A stretch of DNA of 64,000 bases from Irpex lacteus (GCA_001986395.2 MQVO02000015.1:620001-684000), one strand, 5' to 3'; positions 43,843-56,181 are shown, counted from the stretch's first letter. Numbers and translations: made by a program. The notes: generated from the letters alone by a model not told the origin.

Positions 43843-46577
43843 ATGGACGCTCTCAAATCCCTCGTGCAGCCTCTCGTCGGCGGAGGCGGCGGCTCGTCAA
43901 TGATTGACGGCATGAAGCTGGTCGTCCTGGGAGGCACAGTTGAGACAGCCAGAAGAGTCGCGAGCTCAGGCTGGTGAGTAGTTTACTCAGAGAGTGGCGC
44001 GACGACCCTCGCCGTCGTCGCTCGGGAAATGGACGCACGCTAACTGACGCCTCTTTTCATCTCCGCCTCCTTCCCTTCTCTTCCCGTACGCCACCAGGTC
44101 GCATTTCATCAACTGTGAGTCGTCTTCTCGCGCCGCCACATCCCCGCCTCCCTTCTCCGTGCTGACAACCATTCATTACAGCATTCTTCTTGACCGCGCA
44201 CTTCTCTGAGGAGGACTATCCCTATGACTGGCTCATGCTCTGGCTCTCGCGGAGACCAGAATGGCAGCGGTCCCGCGAGTTCGAAGGCACAACGCGCACC
44301 TCAACGCCCGGCTTCGGCTCCAGAGTGGCGGATAACTCCTTTGGGGACTCTGACGACGAAGGCGACAACGATGATATCCCCGGGAAGGTGAAGACCCGCG
44401 TCGTCTTCCAGCCGACGGCGAACACGACGCACACCATCTACTACAAGGGCCACTTGCTTCGAGTGAGGCGCGGTAGGAAGACCGACGGGAGCGGCTCGGA
44501 GCTACTGTCCATCAGTGTCGTCGCACGGAATAACTCGATATTGAAGCAGCTCGTCTTGCAGGCCAAGCGGGAGTACGAGGCTGAAGCTGTTCACCGAATT
44601 CAGATCTACTTCGCTGACTCACATGGGTGCTGGCGCTGGACCGACTCGCGCCACAAGCGGCCGATGTCGAGCATTGTGTTGAATCCCGGTGTGAAGGAAA
44701 TGTTGCTTTCAGACACGAAAGACTTCCTCAAGTCTGAGAAGGTGAGAGCCAAAATCTGAGTGCGGTTGTGATGAGCGAGAGCAAGCACGCAGCCAAGAGC
44801 AAGAAAAAGAAAACATTCGCACGCGAAAAGATGATAATAACTGCTTGAGCATGTGTCATTGCAATTGCTACGCTTGTCATGACTAGGACTGTAATTGCAG
44901 GAAATGAGTGCTAATCGTAAAATTACAGTGGTACGCCGACCGTGGCATTCCCTTCCGCCGAGGCTACCTCCTCCACGGTGTCCCAGGCTCAGGGAAGAGC
45001 TCTCTGATCCACGCAATAGCTGGAGAGCTCATGCTCGACATCTACGTTGTCTCACTGTCCTCGTCATGGATCAACGACAGCACTCTAACTACCCTCATGG
45101 GTCGTGTGCCTGCAAGATGCATAGTATTGCTCGAAGATCTCGACGCTGCGTTCACGCGAAGCACCTCAAGAGACGACGACGCGACGGGAAGCCCAGAGAA
45201 CAAGAACAGCAGCTCGTCGAATGATAACAACGAATCGTCAAACTCACGAAGACGCCACAAGAACGACCATCTGTCAGATGTGAATACTCTGAGTTTGAGT
45301 GGACTGTTGAACGCCCTCGATGGTGTTGCCGCCAGCGAGGGCCGAATCTTGTTCGCGTAAGTTCTGTTTTGTGTTTTACTGAGTCCGAGAAGTCGCTGAC
45401 GCCTCCATTCTATAGCACGACAAACCATCTTGAGCGTCTTGATCCTGCATTGTCGCGCCCGGGTCGTATGGATGTGTGGGTTGAGTTCAAGAACGCGTCC
45501 AAGTGGCAAGCCGAGCTCCTATTCCGCAACTTCTTCCCTTCCACGGATGAAGAAGACATTGTCGAGGAAGAGGGTGAGCTTGAGGGCATCGAGCTACCCA
45601 CCACTCCCCCTCGCCTTCGGTGGAAGAGGTGGGATCGCCGGCGTCGACTTCGTTCTCGTCGATGTTCTCTTCTCTGGCGCTAGGTGGGCGCAGCCGAACC
45701 GAGTCGAATGTATCGCTGTCGTCCTTCACGAACAGCACGGCGCCTTCCGTCGCTGGATCGTCGACGCCATCTTCGTCCACGAAGTCGCCCAAAGCTTCGC
45801 TGGCAGACGCGTTGAAGAACCAGGCGTACCTGCCTCCCGCCGCGGATGAGGAAATCGAGCAGTTCAAGCACTCGGCGCCAGCCCTCGACAGCAGAACCCT
45901 CTCACGGTTGGCCAAGGAGTTCGCGGACTCTATTCCTGACGAAGAGTTTAGTGTTGCCGCGTTGCAAGGCTGTGAGTCTTCTCCCGTGTCTTCTTCGCTG
46001 TGTTGAGCATCGCTGACGACCCCTTGCTCGTCGTCAGACCTGCTGAAGAACAAGTCGCGGCCAGAGGAGGCGGCGAAGAACGCTGCTGCGTGGGTGGTGA
46101 GCGAGAGAGAGATGAGGGAGCGGTTGAAGAAGGAACGCGAGCTCAAGGAAAAGCTGGCGGTGAGTCCATGTTTTTTGTTATCGCGATTATCCGATCAAGC
46201 ACTCGGCGTTCTCCGTCCCATCACCCATACATGGCAACCGTTGTACTTACGCCTTGTCTCTCCCACAGCGCGAGAAACGTCGTAAAGAGCTGCTCGAGAA
46301 AGCCGAAGAGGAGAGAAAAGCAAAGGAGGAGGCCGCTAAGAAGGCTGAAGAGGAGAAGAGCAAGACCGACGCTGCGCCGGTGCAGCCCGCCACCATCCCT
46401 GCCGCACCCGTCGCAGAGGCACCAGCAGAGAAGGAAAACGAGCCACTGCCGCTGGAGGCCATCGCCCATGAGGCCCAGGATGCTCAGTCTGAGTCTGACT
46501 CCAGCTCATCTGGTACGAATACCCCCGCCGAGAGCCAAACAAACTGGGTCGACGTCGATGGCAACTCCTCGTGGTGA
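43843..46577 (+). CDS. BCS1-like AAA ATPase with long C-terminal extension
   Basis: A member of the fungal Bcs1-type AAA family; yeast Bcs1 translocates the Rieske protein across the mitochondrial inner membrane, and paralogs are common in Agaricomycetes. MDALKSLVQPLVGGGGGSSM precedes the BCS1 N-terminal domain: SHFINSFFLTAHFSEEDYPY, DWLMLWLSRRPEW, VRRGRKTDGSGSELLSISVV and VLNPGVKEMLLSDTKDFLKS. The AAA domain has WYADRGIPFRRGYLLHG, Walker A GVPGSGKSSLIHA and Walker B CIVLLEDLDAAF. It carries a Ser/Asn/Arg-rich insert, then LSGLLNALDGVAASEGRILF and TTNHLERLDPALSRPGRMDV. A 53-nt phase-1 intron (45574-45626) resolves an apparent frameshift. The C-terminal extension is Ser-rich, then charged and coiled (EKRRKELLEKAEEERKAKEE), ending VDVDGNSSW before TGA. 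The stop is in UGA-CUA context and followed by 85 open codons in frame. Confidence 0.9.
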
Positions 46578-46835
46578 CTAGACAACGCCGGTACACCCGC
46601 CAGCGTAGCTGCTGTCCAGCAAGAGTCACAGTCGGACACGCCTTCGATGGTTGTGTTCTCTGAGGACAGCTCTTCTGCCCAGCAGCTACCCGCACCCGCG
46701 ACTGAGCTCATTCGTCGACACGCGGGTGGGTTCGCGCTCACGCAGTCTCTCGTACACGGTTATTTGTTTCAGCTGTACTTGCTGCTGCAGCTCGCGCTCT
46801 TTGGAAAATACCCGAGCTTTGGTGCTGACTTATAG
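46578..46835 (+). other. in-frame stop-codon readthrough extension of the BCS1-like gene (candidate)
   Basis: Directly after the TGA (46575-46577) the same frame stays open for 85 codons, from CTA GAC to TAG at 46833-46835. The residues look like protein: DNAGTPASVAAVQQESQSDT, then SEDSSSAQQLPAPATELIRR, then a hydrophobic helix, SLVHGYLFQLYLLLQLALFG, and the end YPSFGADL. UGA followed by CUA(G) is the best-known leaky stop context in eukaryotes. No intron from a donor near the stop keeps the frame: the GTGACT donor with the nearest suitable acceptors shifts it or is only 30 nt. The last three residues (ADL) are not a standard PTS1. Confidence 0.5.
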
Positions 46836-49800
46836 ATGCGTTCTGCGTTTGTGACTGATGATCGATGACGCTTTGTTTGTTTCGTTGCATGAATTGTACA
46901 TGTTGCTGCTTTTCAATTTTGTATTATAACTTTACGGATCCTCATGTTTCTTTTTTTAACTTCATGTGTTATATATCCATTGCATTCAACTTTTATGTTG
47001 CGGCTATTCACGAAACCCGAGATACTACTGGTTTCCGTTGGTTGGCCTTCTCTTTAGCATCTGCGTAACCTCTCCACCACTCATCCTTCCACTTACGTCT
47101 TCACGCCTTTGAAAACGAACGTATATGCTGCACGTCTGGCATTTGTACATATCCGTACTGTGTAATGAACGAATATATTCATTGGCCTGAGTCATACGTG
47201 TGCCGTGCCGGCTGAGGGCTTATGTTTCCACCTCGAGTCCTTCGACCCCAGTCATCATATGCAGGAATTATCACTATGACTGTAACTCAGCATCCGCCGG
47301 CCCCTGGCCGCACGAGCCCTTACATCAGTGGCTCGATGCCAACAGTTGGCCCACGTCAATCTGCCCTGCTTCACCCTGTCATGCGCAGAGATACACTGTA
47401 TGATAGCAGTTTAAGTGGGTGTAATTCAGGAACAGGTGGTGATTGTGGTATTAAGCAATGTTAGACTTGAAGCACGATGCATACCACAGCTAGTACTGGG
47501 AATGATGATGTGTTCCTGTAGTCGTCGGATGGTGTAAAACTTGACTTTTATTGCTGGAGACAGGCGGCAAAGGTGATACGTCGTGACCAGCTGAGCGTAA
47601 GTGCTTAAGAGCCGCAATGTTGGGTAGGAAAAGAGAGTCTCGTCCTCAAGATGTGGCAAACAGTTCTGTCTGTCACCACGCTATCAATTAACTGCCGCAC
47701 AGACTACAGATTCCCTGACGCACCGAGCTTTCGACGATTCGACATCTCCGACATCGGATAACCTGGTGCTGTCAAGTTCACCGTTGACTCAGAGACCTAT
47801 TCACTGAGCACAGCTTCACGCATGAAGGCTTCGCCGCCGTTAATGGCCAGCTGAGAAACCGCACAGGTGGTACTACTCGCTAGTGAACCCATGGCCTCGA
47901 CAACACGCTGCCGCCAGTGATCCCAATCAACCTCCCAACACAGAAAAGGCACGCCTACGTTCGTACCTTTCCCAAATCACACACCGACTCTCCGAGTTGA
48001 TGCGGTTTCCTATCGCCATCACGGCGGCATCACTTCACATGTGGAATTTCCTACATAGCGTACCTGCACACAGATCAGCATGCTACCGTGACCACTAGAA
48101 TTCGAGACGTCGTATTGGACGAGAGCATACCGTGGCCAGGTGATCTACCTCCGCATCACAGAATCGATGTTCGTCTCCGTGGATGTGCTGATCTACAGGG
48201 TGTCTCCTTGTGGCTCAACAGACATTCTGAGTTCGACTTGCTCCTAGCTGTGGTCAAAGACTGATCAGCACTACGGCTGGAACAACCGGTCACACCAACT
48301 CGGTACAAGCGGCGGTCAGGCCAGCCTTCGGCCTCGGACACGCCAGCTCTTCGACGACTGACAAGACAGAGATGATACTGTACGCTGGTATCGACCAGAT
48401 TGTAACGTTGGTCTCCTTAGAGTCGTGCTTTCTACGTCGCTGTCGTAACCATAGCTTCATGGTCACTGCATAATATGACTCGGGCACCCTTCCTCAACTA
48501 TGGACAGAGAGAACTGCTGTAAAATCCTGGAATCGGAGTAAGTATTGTTGAGTCAGCACACCTGCTCTGCGCCATGTTTACACCCACCTCAAAAGAGACA
48601 CAAAACCCTACCCCTGTGATCTTACAGTGTTGAGTGTTCAGGCGAAAGTGGAAGAGTACTTACACATCTATGTTGGCGTTCCTAGGTTGCCTCCGATGAC
48701 CTGAGTAACCGGAGGAAGCACCGTTCGTTGGCGATCTAGAATTTGGCCCTTGGGGCTCGACGTCAATGAATGAATTCAATTCACGGCTGGCAGTTGCTTA
48801 CTTGACAGGCTTGAGTATGTCGTTCACAGTCACGGTTATTCCTGTCGTTCGTGAGTTGCGAACGTAGAAATTGGAAGACAAGTGCAAGTGAACGCTGCTT
48901 GCGATTACCTACTTACCGCTGGGGACTGCAAGTGGTTCAAGACGTACAGTACTACCACGAAGCCGACACCCGGGACGTTCACCCTTCTTTCACCCGACCG
49001 ACAGCCCAGATCTATCCAGTCTGCCGTGTGCATGCTGAACCGCGGGGTGCAGATCATCAACATCACAGCGTGTTGCTCAAAGTTGGCAGATTCCTCAAGA
49101 GGAACCGAACACTCGGGCACCAGTAGGAACGACCAAAACTCGAGGCCCCCTGAGTAATCAGTAGTAGTCAGCTTGTCGACTGCTTATCAGACCGACCCAC
49201 CTTCGCTTCAACTTGAGCTTGCCACAACTCGGAGGTTTTGACGACATAAGTTTTCTATATTGCCAAAAAACACTGGATCAGCTAGCTATAGAGAGAGTAG
49301 GGTCCTGACCAAGAAAAACGAACTCCGGAACTCTAAAACTTAAAACGAGTGTGGGGTAGGGAGTGTGTGAGTAAGAGTGAAGAAGGACGTCGACGGAACT
49401 TGAAGAGAATTGATTACACCGCGCAGTTGAGTGGTATATCCGAACGGGGTATAGAAGCGTTAGAAGAGTACTGTACACAACACCAACACATGTACATGCA
49501 CCTACTTACGCTCCTCCCCAATGTCCGAGGAGGAAGAATATGTGTGTGAGAGAAAAGCCAATGCCGCCACCAGATATCGATAAGGAGAAAACAAAAAGGG
49601 GAATAGTAGACAAGGTATATGAATTGTAAGGTAGCAACAAGACGCATAGCACAATTACGTTCACTCTCAAAATCAAAAGAAGAAAAGACATCCAGGTCAT
49701 GCCATGCCGAGAACAGAAAGTCAAAGAAGAACGTGAAAGAAGATAGGAGGTAGACGATAAGTAGGACGCGTAGTGAGAAAGTATGAGAGGAACGTGGATG

Positions 49801-50071
49801 AAAAGGAGAATATAAAACGCAGCTACAAAAATTCCAAAAGGTGACCGGGCGGGGGATGGGCGGAGGGAAGACTGGATGCCGTTGATGATGGGGAGATGGA
49901 AGAATGCTGTACAACGTGGGCAGAACGAGCTTAATGTGGTGTCCCTCCTTGACGCAGAGATGGATGACGATGTAGATAATGTGGGCAGAACTGAACACTG
50001 GGCAAAGTGGGCAGGTAAGTGGCGATGAAAAGCCACAGTCGCTCCCACCAGCTGACCCGACAATCGATGCC
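46836..50071. other. gene-poor region
   Basis: The 3' end of the BCS1-like gene, then a long stretch without recognisable genes up to the end of the G-alpha gene. An open frame without ATG at 48001-48261 (plus) reads protein-like residues (RIRDVVLDESIPWPGDLPPH). Opposed ORFs at 48851-49157 and 48905-49120 are of similar doubtful kind. They may be relics of one or more decayed genes. From about 49340 to 49930 the plus strand is purine-rich; the CT-rich minus-strand ORFs there lie in the probable 3' UTR of the G-alpha gene. Confidence 0.35.
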
Positions 50072-51512
50072 CTAGAGCAAGCCGCACTCCCGAAGATGGA
50101 GCTGCAAGAGGATGTCTTGGATGGCACTCAGCACGACTATAGAGAAGCAAGGAGATCAGATCAGTCTGTTCATCTATCACCGTAGGCCATGTGACGCACA
50201 TTTGATCTGGTTAGTGTCAGTTGCGCACGTGTAGTGAGCGTATATCTGCTTCGTCGCCGAGCTCTGGTTGAGGGAGACGAATCGGTTGAGTAGATACTGG
50301 CAGGCAGCGTCATAGTTTGCACCGCCCGTGTAGTCCGGGAAGTAGTCGCCAAGCGGCGACCTCGGGAGCTTCTCCGCGAACAAATCAATCTTGTTCAGGA
50401 AGAGGATCTATACGGTGCAACTGGTTAGTACCCGGACGTACCGCCATGCTGTCATGACACTTACGATCGACGTCTTCACGAACCATCGAGAGTTGCATAT
50501 TGAATCGAACAATGTCAGGGCTTCTTGCATACGGTTCTGAATGATGGTCGCTTAGTAAACAGTATCGCGGCAGAAAAGGACCAAATGAAACTTACGACAC
50601 TCTCGTCTTCGTACAGCATCTGATCGTACTCGCTCAAACTGACCAAGAACACCAGAGCCGTCACGTTCTCAAAGCAGTGTATCCACTTTTTACGTTCTGA
50701 TCGTTGACCTCCGACGTCGAAGAGCTTGTAGGTAAGCTCGCCGACCTTGAAAGTCGTTTCCGTGATACCGGTCGTCTTCACTCGTGAGCGGAGAATATCT
50801 TGATCGGTGGGCATGTACCCTGGCGCAGCCATCCGGTCGATAGAGTTGAAGTAGTATACAGCCGAGTCGTTGAGCTGGAACTCGCGGGACCGGCTCACAG
50901 CTTCTCGGACACCAGGATCTTGCCATAGGCCACGAACAGCGTCGGCAACGTCGTACGGTAGCACATCACCCTCAAGTTGCATGGGGAGGCTGAGGACAAT
51001 TGAACGTCTGGCATCGTTTTGTGGTGAGAGCTGGATGTCCAATTGAGGCATGGCCTCCAGGATGGCACTACATGCATCGTCAGGTCAGCGCTTCGGAGCG
51101 TCTTTGTATACCGTGTAGACGCACCGCATGGATTGTATGGTGTTGGAGTAGATGATCTCCTTATACGAGTCCCGCTCAGCTTCGTTGTAGCCACCGTGGT
51201 GAATCAGTTTCATTTGCTTCAGGACTGTAGACTGCAGGCGGGGGACGTGGAGAGGGAATGCGGAAGCAAAACAATGAGCATGTTGTGCGGTCAGAGACTT
51301 TGGCATCAGCGTACCTTCCCCGACTCTCCAGCACCCAACAGCAGCATCTTAATCTCGTTCTTCGCCAGCTGTCTGTCACGCTTCAGCTGGTTCTCAATCT
51401 CATCATTGCCTAGAAAATAGGTCGGTTTCAAAGTCTTTAGTTATGGCATCATCACTGGTGACTTACGGGCCTTGGCCTCATCGTCGACGATGGAGGACTG
51501 TGTGCAACCCAT
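50072..51512 (-). CDS. heterotrimeric G-protein alpha subunit
   Basis: A GTP-binding signalling subunit at the plasma membrane that links GPCRs to cAMP or MAP kinase pathways. [14 protein letters not shown] has Gly2 for N-myristoylation and Cys3 for palmitoylation. All G motifs are present: G1 [19 protein letters not shown] (P-loop), the switch I Arg in [14 protein letters not shown]3 [20 protein letters not shown] with the catalytic Gln, G4 [12 protein letters not shown], and G5 [16 protein letters not shown]. The C-terminus [11 protein letters not shown] keeps Cys at -4, as in Gi-type subunits. The introns split the P-loop exon after the first Lys of GESGK and again in the C-terminus (K|F). 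Total length is about 350 residues, normal for the family. The subgroup cannot be fixed without a tree. Confidence 0.95.
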
Positions 51513-53976
51513 GGCGGCTGGATGCTTCGGGTGTGCAGAGAGGTGTGGTGGCGGTGGTTAAAGAGGAGAGAGGGAGGGATAAAGAAAATAAAAACAAGGA
51601 AAGGAGCGGAAAGGGGCCCAGCTCAGTGATGGGTAGCCGCGTCGATGGAGGAGCAAACTCGCTGTGCCGAAACCAGAGCCCCTCGTTAACAACCAACCGG
51701 CCAACAGACGCCCGCCAGCCCACCATTGTTCCGGACCATCGCCGGCGCACCGGCCAGTCTAACGCGAGCCCTGCCAGTGCTATGCCCGAGCCCCGCCCGA
51801 GTCCCCGCCCTCGAGTCCACTGCTCAAATCGTCTTTACTTCTTACTCTCGATTTTTGACAGTTTACAGCGTTATTACACATACGCAATGTATCGTCGGTG
51901 TCGTATATAGCAGTATATAGTTCACTCTCATCTCGTGGGGAACTGCAATAGTGAGCAACTGTGTGCCTATTGTGCCCGAATAGTCGACCCTGACGCTGAT
52001 ATCTCACAACGTTCCCATGCATTGTTATCCGAGTCGCGGAAATGCTTTCTTTCTTTAGCACGCATTCCGTCGTATGTGCGTCGGGACATCTGTAAAACAT
52101 AGCCCGCCGGAATGGACGGTAGGTCAGCATAGTCGCCCAAATAACCTCTGTGGCCACGCCAACTGACACAGCTCACAGAGCGTCAGGCTGAACTCTCCGC
52201 GGTGCGTCCACAGGCACCGACAGCGCGAGAGAACGCAACATATCAGCGAGAGCTCTTCTTTTTTCCATGCCCGTGGACGTGCGATCCGACTCATTTGCGA
52301 CAAAATTCGTCTGCAGTCTGGACAGGTACGGTCGCCAATCTTCCTTCGATGTCGAACATCAGCCAACCGACCTTCGAGCCGCCGCCCCTCCCGCCGTCTG
52401 TCATAACTGCCTACTGCCGATCAGGACAGAGGTAATCTTCTCTTCCGAGTTGGATAGCTTCGCTGGCATGCTCTGAGGCGTCCGAGGGGCGCTTCTGTCG
52501 CCCCCCACGACAATGGCGGGCTGGATCCACACATGGTCGGGAGCACCACCATCGTCAAATTCGCGATGCACAGCGACAATCATCTTCCAATTTCCTGCTG
52601 CTTGCACAGTAGTTGGTCAAAACATCAAAGCTCTCTGATGTTATAAGTAATAACAAGCCATTTGAAACGTGCAATAGCCTGTCAACAACTTCATTAGTCT
52701 CCCATCCTCCGGTTTCGCTTGTATGTACGTCACATTCAAGCATTCTTTTTAATCGACATCACTCATTAATCATTAATAGTCGAGCCTGTCGTCATCACAT
52801 AAAGACTCGGATGTCACGCATTGCCTCAACGTGTTCGTGTCAGCCAAGACGACAACAACTTCTCAGTAAACTTGTTCGTCGGTCCGACGACTGTACGGAG
52901 CGCTGCCAACCCCGACGCCTTCTTTCATATGTACGCTTCGCGCTTTCCGGCACTACACGTTCTCTGACTTCAGCACATTGATCCGCCTTATAGAGCACGC
53001 ACCAACGTATTGTCCTACATCTCGGGATACCATGCTTGCTTAGAAGCTTAGCGTCCCGCAATCCCTCGTGACCGGTAGCCAGCCAATCTGGCAGTGCCTC
53101 AGCGCGACGCCCGTACTCGCAAACAAACTATGGCTATCATGGAACATGAAACCACAGGTACCAAGGTCAGATGGGTCACTCAAGCCGCCACTGTATACCT
53201 GTTAGTACATAGTGTGCCATGCTATGTGCAGCCTGCGATGGTCGGTCCGCCACCGTCACCGTTACTAAATCCAAATGCGCCGCCCCCTCCTCTCTAAAAC
53301 ATATTGGATGTATAACACTGATGGTGTCGACTCGACATCAGTATAGCATCAAAGCTGTTGGAAGACGGTGAGTGCGCATCTGTACCTGGCGGCATCCCGA
53401 ACGCTAATCAACACAGATAACCTCAGGCTTGACGCTGCGGGGCACTGCCCTGAAGAGCATACAGCACCGTCGATATCTGATGCAGCTCTCCATGTACCCG
53501 GTGGTACATACTCTACAGCAGGCACATGACTGCCAGTGGCACATGGCATTCGTGAACAAGGTTGGACGCGCGGCCAGGAGCTTACTTCTTGAAGATTGGA
53601 AGTGCTTAGTACACGTTCAGCGGAGCGCACATCTCCCGACATACACGATACCAGCGGAAGCGTGTTGTGTCCGCTGTTTTGCACGTGGACCGACCTTGTG
53701 GACCACGGTGTACTGACAGACATTGTGATGTCTTCGAGATCTCCACTCAGGCTGTATCACAGTCACGCTGCGTGTTCCGTCATTAACGGGTTTCATATAC
53801 TTAGTTGCTCTCCAGCATCCATCCACGAGAAGCGTGTACTGACCGTGATATGTTTCAAGGGAAAGATCAGCTACTTGATTTGCTATTCCCGGCGGGCAGA
53901 AGCACAGAGGCGAGACAAGAGCTCGTCAAGCTCGTGAAGATTGCTTAGAAAGTTGGTACTATAAGGAGGTGGGTGC

Positions 53977-54345
53977 AGGTTTCGGTTTTTCGAGATTATC
54001 ACCCAGTGGGGAGGAGATGAATTCGGGCGGACGTGCATATGCCACTTTCCATACGCTTGTTGAGTTCGACGCGGTTGAAGTCGACGAGCATGAGGGAAGT
54101 GATGCATGGAGGGAAATGATATGTCGAGACGATGTCTGGGCGAGTACCTTCAGGAGGTGTAGGTTTCGGTTCTTCCAAGATTATCACCGAAGGGGGAGGA
54201 AATGAAGTCGCGCTCCCAGCGTGCAGACGTGCAGCTGACACTTTCCATGTGCTCGTTGAGTTCGACGCTGTTGAAGTCGACGAGCATGAGGAAAATGATG
54301 GTTGGAGGGAAATGATAAGTATGTCGAGACGACGTCTGGGGAGAT
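53977..54345. repeat. tandem duplication, two diverged copies of about 184 bp
   Basis: Copy 1 starts at 53977 and copy 2 at 54161, both with AGGTTTCGGTT. The copies share GTTGAGTTCGACGC, GTTGAAGTCGACGAGCATGA, TGGAGGGAAATGATA and ATGTCGAGACGA, with substitutions and small indels between. Both copies translate on the plus strand to a similar segment, LVEFDAVEVDEHE then WREMI. The minus strand is open too. Confidence 0.7.
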
Positions 54346-54983
54346 ATATGAAGGATGACTACGACGTTATCGGAGAAGTCCAATTGGACTGGTATGTCTT
54401 CGTTTTCTCTTGCACGCGTCTTTCCCACGACAATCATGACCTTCAAGTTCTCAGATACCGTGACCCTGCGAAACGCTAGATTTAGCGCCTTTGGCGTCAC
54501 CGGTGCCGTGGCGTTCCTCTCATTCTTTTGCCCGAAACGGCAGTCGTTGAGTTCACTGCCCGAGTTACCAATTTCACCTTGGCAACTTGTAGTGGCGGAC
54601 GACCGTGCGGCTATTGTTACGTGCGTGGGATGCGGTGGTGAGCTACTCTCTGCCCTTACACTTGTGGCGCTGCGTGAAGAGAGCTCGCAAACTTGGATCT
54701 TGTTGATTGCAACACTGGCAGCGCCACCGAAGTGCAATGGTGAGCGGATTGCCACACTCTATTTCGTTTCTGTGCAGTTCATCCCCAGGGCGTTATGATC
54801 CCGCATTCGTGAACATAGCCTCCACGCTGTTTCGACGCTGCAATGACGACCTAGCCACACGAATTACTTCTAGACGGATTACGCGTACGTGTGGCGTCGT
54901 GGCGCACGACCAGAATAGTACACTAGAGCAAGATGCGTACGTTCTCGTACTCATGTAGTGTTGCGGCGCTACTCTCGCTCAGG

Positions 54984-54989
54984 TATAAA
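54984..54989 (+). promoter_or_regulatory. TATA box of the 55162 gene
   Basis: TATAAA (in GGTATAAAAGG), about 175 bp before the ATG at 55162. The leader between may contain an intron (CAG|GTGAGC near 55086). Confidence 0.45.
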
Positions 54990-55161
54990 AGGAGCTTGCG
55001 CCCATGCGAATACGCTACCTCATTACTCCTCTCACCCTCTCAGTTTACTGGTGCTCCCACCCTCCAAAGCAACTCATACTACAGCAGGTGAGCAACTCTA
55101 TCAGTACGACCATGATGAATAACATGCCAATTCGGCGATAAAATTTGGCAGTCTTAATACA

Positions 55162-56181
55162 ATGGAACATATGACAAACTCTCCTCAAGGACCACGAGTA
55201 CCCGTCCACAGACGGCCACTTCGTGACGTAGACATTTTGAACGGTGCCAAGCTACATGACATCTGGCAACGGCCCGAGACGGCTGCACAGTACTGGAAGT
55301 TTCAGATTCACCTAAAATTATGGAATCTAGAATTCTGCTGCTTTCACAAGCTGGTGTCTACATTGTCTCTCTTTCCAACAACCACCGATCTGGATGTGAT
55401 ATACTGCACCTGGGCACTGCAACAGTGCACTGAATGCGCCGGATTGCCGCCTTACCCCAACACGCTCCGTTTTCTGTCGAAGCTGGTCGTGCAGGTCGAC
55501 GCTTCCGTCTCACCAGTTCCCCTGGCTGAATATCTTGTCTCCGGCTACGATAGACGACGCATCAAAATGGCACAATGGACTTTTCACTTTGAAGCTCAGA
55601 CCGGCCGAAATAGGCATCCTCACGTTGCGGACGAATTTAACAAGGCCCTCAGGATTTTAGGCAGCACTGTGACTGATATAGATATTATCCCATACTGTTG
55701 TATATCTGGTACGTCGTCCGATTGACTCTCTTAACATGCTAGGTACTCACCACCTGTTTTGTATTGTTCAGACTCAACAAGCAGAATATCTCAGGTGCTT
55801 GACTTGTCGCACAATACGAGGCTCGTGCACATCAATCTTCAGAACATAGTCCCTGGCGACTGCCCAGAGGACCTCATCGGCGGGATTTTGTCAACTATCT
55901 CTTGTGAAACGCGGCCACACATCGATATTCGGTTCCATCTCGATTCTGTGGATGACAACACACCTTGGGATGCAATTGACTTCAAGGCGCTTTATGATTT
56001 TGTATCGACGCGCAAAGTTACTCTTGGATTGAGTGGCTCTGTATACGACCCAAGATTCGACACAGAACTTGAAGGAACGCTCGATCTCAGTAGGAACACC
56101 GCGTTTAGGACAGCCATCGTTACCGCACTAGGCTCAGAGCATAATTGCCGCAAATTTCAGAAACATTTGGAGTATGCATAA
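55162..56181 (+). CDS. protein of unknown function, F-box-associated-like C-terminal region
   Basis: Two exons of about 183 and 135 codons, joined by a phase-1 intron (about 55708-55771) with a GTACGT donor and TTCAG acceptor. This gives CCISDSTSRISQVLDLSHNT. The first exon starts MEHMTNSPQGPRVPVHRRPL and contains helices and beta-like segments (LVSTLSLFPTTTDLDVIYCT). The second has repeated strand/loop segments: LVHINLQNIVPGDC, PHIDIRFHLDSVDDNTPWDA, FKALYDFVSTRKVTLGLSGS. The strings LSHNTRLVHINLQNI and DIRFHLDSVD resemble the LRR-like C-terminal part of basidiomycete F-box proteins. No F-box itself is visible at the N-terminus, so either it was lost or an upstream exon is missing. A TATA box lies about 175 bp upstream. 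Confidence 0.65.

Larger units (their letters stand above)
51513..55161. other. long intergenic region with a tandem duplication
   Basis: No recognised gene in 3.6 kb. It holds the G-alpha promoter (about 51513-52000), some doubtful ORFs (52613-52981 plus; 53349-53723 minus; 53094-53297 plus), the tandem duplication at 53977-54345, and two long opposite-strand ORFs overlapping at 54150-54798. The plus one (54355-54798) carries hydrophobic residues (FGVTGAVAFLSFF) but no domain. Confidence 0.35.

Noticed and set aside
45590..45630. Apparent frameshift at a C-run in the BCS1-like gene.
   Set aside because: A 53-nt phase-1 intron (45574-45626; GTGAGC..GAAG) restores the frame and gives a continuous protein.
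46573..46620. Splicing instead of readthrough: GTGACT donor at 46573.
   Set aside because: A 46-nt intron to CCAG changes to a frame of poor composition, and the in-frame choice would be only 30 nt long.
49414..50201. Two long CT-rich minus-strand ORFs (231 and 237 codons).
   Set aside because: They overlap and follow the stop of the G-alpha gene, so they are most likely its pyrimidine-rich 3' UTR; residues look random.
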